From: a virus
Length of the DNA: 27,219 bases
Reading direction: 5' to 3' (one strand)
IMG/VR virus record: IMGVR_UViG_3300010389_000099
Coordinates: 1 to 27,219 of that record
Below are positions 22,613 to 27,219 of the stretch, one piece after another (the first letter of the stretch is position 1; every line of letters begins with the position of its first letter). A model generated the notes under the pieces. It was given only the letters and a program-made list of their open reading frames with translations. It did not search any database and was not told where the DNA came from. The position numbers and the translations under genes were made by a program.

Positions 22613-23976
22613 TCCTCGGTGATCCCTTCCGGCTCATCCATCTCTGGCTCGTCGATCTCTGGGATGGCCTCATCGACCCGGCCCATCATGTCGTCGTCGA
22701 TCTCCGCTTCCGGCAGACCGCCGACTTCACGGAGGACATTCTGCGTGTCTTCATCGAGGAGATCGATGCCCGAACCGGACAACGCTTTGACGTACTCGCC
22801 CAGTTCTTGCAGATCGACCGGGGCGACTTCGCCCGGTATAATTCTCGGCATCGTATCGAACGGCATCCCGTTCAGTTCCCACAACGTCGGCATCAGTCGT
22901 TGATTGAGGACTGCCGCGATGTTGGTGGCGTATCCTTCGAGAGAACGTAGGAACAGATCGGACTTTGACTTCGACAGGGCAAACGACCCACGCTCGCCTT
23001 GCCCCAACATCAAGAAGTCCGCCATCGCCACCCGTGCCATATCTTGCTGATGGCGCATGATTACCTTCGTGGTGTCGATGTCCCGCGTCCCTTGGCTGGC
23101 GATCAACTCAAAGCCCACCTGATACGTCGAGGTCTTCGATCCGTCGTCATTCTCTATCAGATCGGACGGCAGGACGGCGTACCCTTGCTCGTTCAGCTTC
23201 ACGTCCCGCGCCAGCTTCTGTATCTGGTTGCGGAAGGCGACCTGACTGTCCGTTGCATCCGAGTTCAGATATTCAGACGGGATGCGAAGCACTGGCAGGC
23301 CATTTAATTCCCGCTCGATAGCGATTGCCTCGTACTTCGCAATGTTGGTGGCGTAGTGGTACGGCACATAGGCATTGCGTAGAACTGACCGACCGGTCGG
23401 CTCATCGTTCAGGCTGGCGGTGCGGAAGTGGAGCAACTTGTCCGCCGGGATGAATACGTTCTTCCGTCCGTATGCCCCGTCCTGCCGGATACCCTCAAGG
23501 CGTCCGTCGTTGCTGATGACGAACTCCTCGATAGTCCACTGAGCGCGGCTGGCTAATTTGTGGATACCGATCTTGCCGTCATCGTAGATAGACGGCGTGT
23601 CCCCGTTCATGCCGGTGCGCCGCTTGAACACCATCTCGGCAATGAAGAAACCGAACGGGATCATCGTGGTCACTTCAGCGATGAATTCCGGGAAGGTGTG
23701 ATCCATATCGTCGAAGACGCCCTCGACGAACTCCTTCGCTTCCTCTGCTGCGCTGTTATCATCCGCCGCCTCGACGCGCCACTCGACAGCCCGGAGCATC
23801 ATGTCCATCGCCATCAGGATCGCACCGATGATCGGATCGTTGTCGCGCATCTCCCGGTATTTGCGGATGCCATTGCGGCCACGAAGCTGCGGGACGTATT
23901 CGTCCCAGTTGAAGCCTTGGGAGTACGGGCTGGTCGCTACGCCCAACTCCTTCATCGGCTGTCTAGGTTTAGCCAT
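22609..23976 (-). CDS. Portal protein, DUF935-like
   Basis: This 455-aa protein follows the large terminase (8-bp overlap) and precedes MuF, the standard portal position. The N-terminus has GRNGIRKYREMRDNDPIIGAILMAMDMMLRAVEWRVE, typical of portal proteins of the Mu gp29/DUF935 type. It continues with FIAEMVFKRR, LLHFRTASLNDEPTGRSVLRNAYVPYHYATNIAKYEAIAIERELNGLPVLRIP, and the stem-like helix region KVIMRHQQDMARVAMADFLMLG. The C-terminal tail is strongly acidic (repeated DE and EPE). Twelve copies should form the DNA channel at one capsid vertex, the dock for terminase and connector. Confidence 0.85.
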   Translation of the reverse strand: MAKPRQPMKELGVATSPYSQGFNWDEYVPQLRGRNGIRKYREMRDNDPIIGAILMAMDMMLRAVEWRVEAADDNSAAEEAKEFVEGVFDDMDHTFPEFIAEVTTMIPFGFFIAEMVFKRRTGMNGDTPSIYDDGKIGIHKLASRAQWTIEEFVISNDGRLEGIRQDGAYGRKNVFIPADKLLHFRTASLNDEPTGRSVLRNAYVPYHYATNIAKYEAIAIERELNGLPVLRIPSEYLNSDATDSQVAFRNQIQKLARDVKLNEQGYAVLPSDLIENDDGSKTSTYQVGFELIASQGTRDIDTTKVIMRHQQDMARVAMADFLMLGQGERGSFALSKSKSDLFLRSLEGYATNIAAVLNQRLMPTLWELNGMPFDTMPRIIPGEVAPVDLQELGEYVKALSGSGIDLLDEDTQNVLREVGGLPEAEIDDDMMGRVDEAIPEIDEPEMDEPEGITEE

Positions 23977-25258
23977 TAATCACCTCGGCCCAGTTCACTT
24001 GACGCTCTCCGGTCATGCCCAGCTTGGACGGCTTGGCACGCCGGACGCCCTCAACGGCGTACCGCAGACTGTCGATGACGTGGTTCTTCTTGTCTTCCAA
24101 CACAGGCAACACCTCATCGGTCTGCGGGTCAACTTTCCACCGGTAATGCGTCAACTCGTCGATGGTGTGACGGCACCTCGGATGCGCGACTATATCATAA
24201 TTCTTGAGAAACTCGATACCATCCATGACAGAACCCGGACCTTTTCTTGCCGGACGGATATTGAAGCCCTTCCGCTTCATGTAGCTGATGGTCTCAGGGC
24301 GGGCGCTGTCCGCAACAATCGGCCACTTCAGCGCCCCCTCGATGCCGGGGTATTGCTTCGGATTGTCCCAGTCATCGCTGCTTCCGGCGAACAGTGCGGG
24401 TGTGTGCTCGATCTCGCAACCCACAGCATACGCCTCGTGATCGATGTACAGCGTCCGGTCTGTGATGAAGCACCGCACCAACACCGACGGATCGACGCTG
24501 TATCCCCAGTCGGCCCCGTAGTAGAACCGCTCGATGTCGTCCGGCGTCCTGAACTCGTCAACGATCCAGTTATTGAACACCCGGCTCTCGCTGCGGCTTA
24601 GGTACTCGCCCTGCCAGATGTGGCCGAACTTCTCCGGGTCTCGTTTCCTGTCCCACTCCATTTGCTGCCGCAGCACGTCAGGGAACCACGGATTGTCGGA
24701 CCAGTTCATCTCGACGATCTTGCTGTCAGGTGGAGGGTCCTTCTTGAACATCTCGTCGGTCGGAGATCCGTCTGTCTCCGGGTTCCACGTCACCCATATC
24801 TCGCTGTTCGCTTCCCGGACGGTCGGCATGATCTTGTCCCACGCCGCCCTCGATACCGGCTCGGCCTCATCGACCCACAGGATCAGGATGCGGGCCTTCG
24901 ACTTGATGCTGTCCAGATTGTAGCGGAGACCTGTGAACTTGAACTCGACCCGTTTGCACCGGGTTCGGATGTAGCGTTCGCCGATGTCGAAGTGTTCGGC
25001 GAGCCACGGTTCCGACAGGATCGCGTGCTTCACCTCTGCCATCGAACTCTCATCGAGGGAGTTCATGTACTCACGACCGCAAAGAATGATCCCGCTGATC
25101 CCGGCCTGTGCGTAGATCAATGCACGCACAGCAGCCATCTTCGCGAAGGTTCTCGTCTTACCCGACCCCCGACCGCCCCATGCGCCACGGAACCGCGCCT
25201 CCCCGGCGAAGACCGGGATCAGCTTCGGCGGGACTTCGAGTTCAACGGTTTGGCTCAT
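23969..25258 (-). CDS. terL: Terminase large subunit
   Basis: This 429-aa packaging motor has the full set of motifs. Walker A is GGRGSGKT at residues 28-35, Walker B is ILILWVDEAEP with Asp130 and Glu131, and the coupling motif is WVTWNPE near 156-161. The C-terminal RNase H-like nuclease has candidate metal ligands Asp250 (YYGADWGYSVDPS), Asp273 or Glu275 (YIDHEAY) and Asp318 (IVADSARPE). It is of the Terminase_3/PBSX type. It pumps DNA into the prohead through the portal and cuts it into genome units. It overlaps the small subunit by 17 bp and the portal by 8 bp. The packaging type (cos or pac) cannot be read. Confidence 0.93.
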   Translation of the reverse strand: MSQTVELEVPPKLIPVFAGEARFRGAWGGRGSGKTRTFAKMAAVRALIYAQAGISGIILCGREYMNSLDESSMAEVKHAILSEPWLAEHFDIGERYIRTRCKRVEFKFTGLRYNLDSIKSKARILILWVDEAEPVSRAAWDKIMPTVREANSEIWVTWNPETDGSPTDEMFKKDPPPDSKIVEMNWSDNPWFPDVLRQQMEWDRKRDPEKFGHIWQGEYLSRSESRVFNNWIVDEFRTPDDIERFYYGADWGYSVDPSVLVRCFITDRTLYIDHEAYAVGCEIEHTPALFAGSSDDWDNPKQYPGIEGALKWPIVADSARPETISYMKRKGFNIRPARKGPGSVMDGIEFLKNYDIVAHPRCRHTIDELTHYRWKVDPQTDEVLPVLEDKKNHVIDSLRYAVEGVRRAKPSKLGMTGERQVNWAEVING

Positions 25259-25544
25259 GCTCTATGACTTTCGGCGCGACCAGTTTGATCTGCGCGAATT
25301 GTACCGGCTCGTCGTTGGCGTCCACGACTTGCGTCGGCAAAATCTTACCGAGGAGGATCAGGAACTCCTTCGGGTAAAGCTGCATCATGCGACGCAGCCA
25401 ATCCTCGCCGCCGATGTCCTTGAACGGTCCGTCTGCCGGTCCCTTGTAGAAGGCATCGAGGACAGCGACCTTCACGTCCCGCGTGAACTTATTCGGAACG
25501 CCCTTCTTTCTTCCGCCTGTTTTCGGTTGCCCTTTGCCAGCCAT
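25242..25544 (-). CDS. Terminase small subunit-like protein (DUF5681-type)
   Basis: This gene encodes 100 aa from the ATG at 25544 (AGAGGG about 11 nt upstream). The start MAGKGQPKTGGRKKGVPNKFTRDVKVAVLDAF is the well-known DUF5681-like opening, a basic GGRKKGxPNK segment that probably contacts DNA. A conserved WLRRMMQLYPKEFLILLGKILP helix follows. It sits directly before and overlaps the large terminase, so recognition of the packaging start is the likely job. The longer frame up to 25646 only reads through the nuclease gene end. Confidence 0.78.
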   Translation of the reverse strand: MAGKGQPKTGGRKKGVPNKFTRDVKVAVLDAFYKGPADGPFKDIGGEDWLRRMMQLYPKEFLILLGKILPTQVVDANDEPVQFAQIKLVAPKVIEHEPNR

Positions 25545-25582
25545 GTCTAAAAGCCCTCTGCTATAGACCTTGAGTATAGCGA

Positions 25583-25909
25583 CTAGACGGACTTGATGCC
25601 AGCCCTCTCCAGAAGGTCGAGCAAGGTCGCCTCCTCCATGATCCACAGGCGGCGCTGACGGTCCTCACGGACGCAGAGAAGATGTGCCCCGTCCTGATCG
25701 AGAGACTGATAAAGGAACTTGTATCCGCTTTTCTTCCGTTTGCATTCGACGGTGTACGGTCCCAGCTTCAGGTCGCCTTCGAGGTCGGCGTGCGCCGCCT
25801 TGAACGCACCACTGCCGAAGACGCGCTGACACGGGACGCCGTTCGCTTGCATCGCCAGAACGGTCTCCCGCTCCAATTCATACCCCCGCGCTTTGTTCCG
25901 GTTAGCCAT
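25583..25909 (-). CDS. Small PD-(D/E)XK nuclease, resolvase-like
   Basis: This 108-aa protein resembles Hjc-like and other small phage PD-(D/E)XK nucleases. The N-terminal ARGYELERETVLAM carries an acidic Glu in helix 1, Asp46 lies in ADLEGDLKLG, and the E-x-K pair is Glu55/Lys57 in YTVECKRKK. A Gln in FLYQSLDQDG (Gln68) adds to the usual motif set. Such enzymes cut branched DNA, for instance Holliday junctions before packaging, or act in recombination. I choose ATG 25909 with AGGAG 6 nt upstream. The frame continues upstream to 25957 through the repeat region with GGTNMANM, but that start has no Shine-Dalgarno. It leads the packaging gene block. Confidence 0.75.
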   Translation of the reverse strand: MANRNKARGYELERETVLAMQANGVPCQRVFGSGAFKAAHADLEGDLKLGPYTVECKRKKSGYKFLYQSLDQDGAHLLCVREDRQRRLWIMEEATLLDLLERAGIKSV

Positions 25910-25929
25910 CAGGTTCTCCTTTCGTTCGC

Positions 25930-26027
25930 ACATATTCGCCATATTCGTACCCCCCACCCCATAAACACCAAAAACCGCCCAAAAATCAGTAGAGAGGGGG
26001 TAGGGGGTACGAATATGGCGAATATGT
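25930..26027. repeat. 31-bp inverted repeat (one mismatch) with 36-bp spacer
   Basis: Arms at 25930-25960 and 25997-26027 pair with a single mismatch (25955/26002), and the outer 24 bases of the pairing are perfect. Each arm has one full CATATTCGTACC and one shortened CATATTCGCC. In a transcript running toward the nuclease gene it would fold into a long hairpin just upstream of the nuclease start. Confidence 0.9.
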
Positions 26028-26031
26028 ATAT

Positions 26032-26060
26032 ATAATATACAAAAAACCCTTTGTTTTCAG
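26032..26060 (-). promoter_or_regulatory. Candidate sigma70-type promoter for the packaging/morphogenesis operon
   Basis: On the minus strand, CTGAAA (26060-26055) and TATTAT (26037-26032) are separated by 17 nt. The boxes match 4/6 and 5/6 of the consensus. Transcription would begin near 26025, inside one arm of the inverted repeat, with the perfect palindrome just upstream. This places motif copies on both sides, as expected for a regulated promoter. The evidence is pattern-only. Confidence 0.35.
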
Positions 26061-26067
26061 GCACTTG

Positions 26068-26097
26068 ACATATTCGTACCCTAGGGTACGAATATGT
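26068..26097. repeat. Perfect 30-bp palindrome
   Basis: The half-site ACATATTCGTACCCT is followed directly by its reverse complement, giving a 30-bp uninterrupted palindrome centred between 26082 and 26083. It consists of two opposed copies of the array motif and is likely bound by a dimeric protein. Confidence 0.93.
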
Positions 26098-26180
26098 ACG
26101 AACATTCGTACCTTTTTGCCCGGCAGTTATTCGTACTTTTTCACATATTCGTACCCTAAAACCCCACATATTCGTACCTT

Positions 26181-27219
26181 TTAAATCCCCGTAGAGACGA
26201 AGACATCGAACGGCTTCGATCCTTCCTTCTCGACCTTCTGCTTTTTGATGTACCGGGCGTCGATCAGGTCTTGCAGCACGGTGTCGAGATACGCCGCCTT
26301 CATCTTTCCGAACTTGCGGAGTAGTAGGCTGCGGGTCACGTCCTCGTTCTCCTCGATAAACGTCCTCACCGTCTGCTTCCGCTTGGCGAACTTCGGGTCG
26401 TGATCGTCCACGTCGAGGTCTTCGGCTGCGCCGTGCATGAAGCCGAACGACTGGTACACGAACTCCCGCGCCCATTCGACATGATCGTAGGCGATGACCG
26501 GCTTGAACACGTCTTGAGCGTCGCCGACAGCGAGGACACCGGCGACCCGGATCACGTTCTCACAGATGCGCGGCGACAGCCCGGCGATCAGGTGGTCGTT
26601 GGTACTTGCAGCCAACTCATTCGCGTCGTCTCTGATGCTCTCGATCAGCGCGGTTGCATCATCGTCAGCGAGGATCATCACGGTCCCTCGGTACATCTGG
26701 GACTTGTCCGCATCTCGGAGGTCGTTCGCAAAGCGCAGCGCAGACAGTCGTGCAATGCGCTCTCGCAGCCCGTCAGGCATATCTCCCAGTCCGCGACCGT
26801 TCTTCGTCCGCATCACCTCCTTCGTCTCCTGAACCATCAGGAGACGGTTCAGGAAGCCGTCTGACACGCTTTCCTCGGTCAAGGCATCTGTCAGGGTCTC
26901 GACGGTCGTTGTGCCCATGATGCAGACGTAGGGGCTGTCTACGAGCGGCTTCGCGTCCTTGGCGTTGGAGTACACCTTCGCCGGGATGACGCTGCCCTTG
27001 TGCAGCCCATATGCAGACATGGCGAACTTGAGGACGTTGGAACTGTGTGCTCCAGCCTTCGAGGATGCGAACTTGAGGTACTTACCGAACTCGTCCGGCA
27101 TCCACGTCAATCGTGACGATCCGAGGAGCGCCTGATGGAACCCCGTCTCGGACGCCGGATCGGCGACGACTTCGAGGTCGTCGGCAGCGCGGAGGACATC
27201 CTGCACGACGGTCCGGGGC
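26181..27219 (-). CDS. DUF3987-type primase/helicase-like replication protein (5' end outside window)
   Basis: The frame is open to the right edge (the codons before the GTG at 27206 continue without a stop), so about 345 C-terminal residues are visible and the N-terminus with the Walker A region lies outside. The visible part has SETGFHQALLGSSRLTWMPDEFGKYLKF, then YVCIMGTTTVETLTDALTEESVSDGFLNRLLM, a pattern of DUF3987 proteins, which serve as primase-helicase-like replication proteins in phages and mobile elements. A long helical domain follows (AREFVYQSFGFMHGAAEDL), ending in a winged-helix-like tail (TRSLLLRKFGKMKAAYLDTVLQDLIDARYIKKQ). Its stop lies three bases from the nearest motif of the repeat array, so array and replication gene may belong to one replication module. 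Confidence 0.72.
   Translation of the reverse strand, partial: PRTVVQDVLRAADDLEVVADPASETGFHQALLGSSRLTWMPDEFGKYLKFASSKAGAHSSNVLKFAMSAYGLHKGSVIPAKVYSNAKDAKPLVDSPYVCIMGTTTVETLTDALTEESVSDGFLNRLLMVQETKEVMRTKNGRGLGDMPDGLRERIARLSALRFANDLRDADKSQMYRGTVMILADDDATALIESIRDDANELAASTNDHLIAGLSPRICENVIRVAGVLAVGDAQDVFKPVIAYDHVEWAREFVYQSFGFMHGAAEDLDVDDHDPKFAKRKQTVRTFIEENEDVTRSLLLRKFGKMKAAYLDTVLQDLIDARYIKKQKVEKEGSKPFDVFVSTGI

Larger units (their letters stand above)
25931..26178. repeat. Array of CATATTCGTACC motifs, candidate operator or origin iterons
   Basis: Six perfect 12-mers occur: plus strand at 25940-25951, 26069-26080, 26144-26155 and 26167-26178, minus strand at 26006-26017 and 26085-26096. Degenerate copies lie at 25931-25940, 26017-26026, 26103-26112 and 26129-26136. 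I did not see the motif elsewhere in the window. The array fills the gap between a replication gene and the packaging genes and surrounds an A+T-rich stretch (26027-26049). A replication origin with iterons or a phage regulator's operator cluster are the two leading readings. Irregular spacing and mixed orientation argue against CRISPR. Confidence 0.8.

Noticed and set aside
25242-25646. Longer small-terminase start at 25646
   Set aside because: The extra 34 residues overlap the nuclease gene and lack family similarity; the ATG at 25544 gives the conserved opening.
26065-26093. Plus-strand promoter with TTGACA at 26065-26070
   Set aside because: The -35 match is perfect but the best -10 at proper distance is only 3/6 (TACGAA), and no plus-strand gene follows.
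25931-26178. CRISPR array
   Set aside because: Repeats are 12 bp, in both orientations and irregularly spaced, with no uniform spacers.
25909-26475. 188-codon minus-strand frame across the repeat array and the end of the replication gene
   Set aside because: Its first half is an out-of-frame Arg-rich reading of the DUF3987 gene and the rest is translated repeat and A+T-rich DNA. It looks like chance.
1-27219. tRNA genes, integrase, attachment sites, insertion sequences
   Set aside because: None seen on either strand; no cloverleaf, transposase or recombinase pattern was noticed in the reading.

Overview
The window is a stretch of a tailed double-stranded DNA phage or prophage, almost entirely coded on the minus strand, so transcription runs from the right edge to the left. 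The gene order is a classic siphovirus head-to-tail order with a lambda-like tail tip block (M-, L-, K- and J-position genes) and no sheath or baseplate genes, so a long flexible non-contractile tail is expected. The 521-residue tape measure suggests a tail of roughly 80 nm by the usual 1.5 angstrom per residue rule. Most genes look 55-65% G+C, and the protein set resembles phages of Alphaproteobacteria from aquatic settings; the host assignment is an inference. No integrase, repressor, holin, tRNA or bacterial flank is visible, so lifestyle and host cannot be read here.

Layout in transcription order. (1) 26181-27219: C-terminal part of a DUF3987-type primase/helicase-like replication protein, cut by the window edge. 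(2) About 25930-26180: the only sizeable non-coding gap (271 nt counted from the nuclease start at 25909), packed with CATATTCGTACC motifs in both orientations, a 30-bp perfect palindrome, a 31-bp inverted repeat and a plausible promoter. (3) 23969-25909: PD-(D/E)XK nuclease, small terminase, large terminase. (4) 16222-23976: portal, a MuF protein carrying an extra C-terminal zincin-like domain, a small acidic protein, an A+T-richer structural-looking protein, a multi-domain XkdF-type protease, a scaffold nested behind it, a decoration protein and the major capsid protein, closed by an intrinsic terminator. (5) 12350-16165: head-tail connection genes interrupted by three modification genes (DUF115-like, methyltransferase, sulfotransferase). 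(6) 7828-12334: tail tube, tail chaperones with a programmed -1 frameshift, tape measure and tail-tip assembly proteins. (7) 1-7835: J-like tip protein, a fibre, a DUF4376 protein and a very large LamG/SPRY-like adhesin that runs off the left edge and has no stop codon in the window.

Genes are packed tightly. Most junctions are 4-bp ATGA/GTGA/TTGA or TGATG/TAATG overlaps, which indicates one translationally coupled late operon. Several genes use GTG or TTG starts, decided here from Shine-Dalgarno spacing. No gene-free stretch exceeds 300 bases.

The most interesting parts are: the MuF-zincin fusion with a small overlapping partner gene; the capsid protease whose conserved C-terminal strand motif lies in the next, +1-frame ORF together with the scaffold; the palindrome/iteron-like array; a pair of interlocked perfect 11-bp inverted repeats between tail tube and chaperone genes; and the sugar/methyl/sulfo cassette embedded among connector genes.
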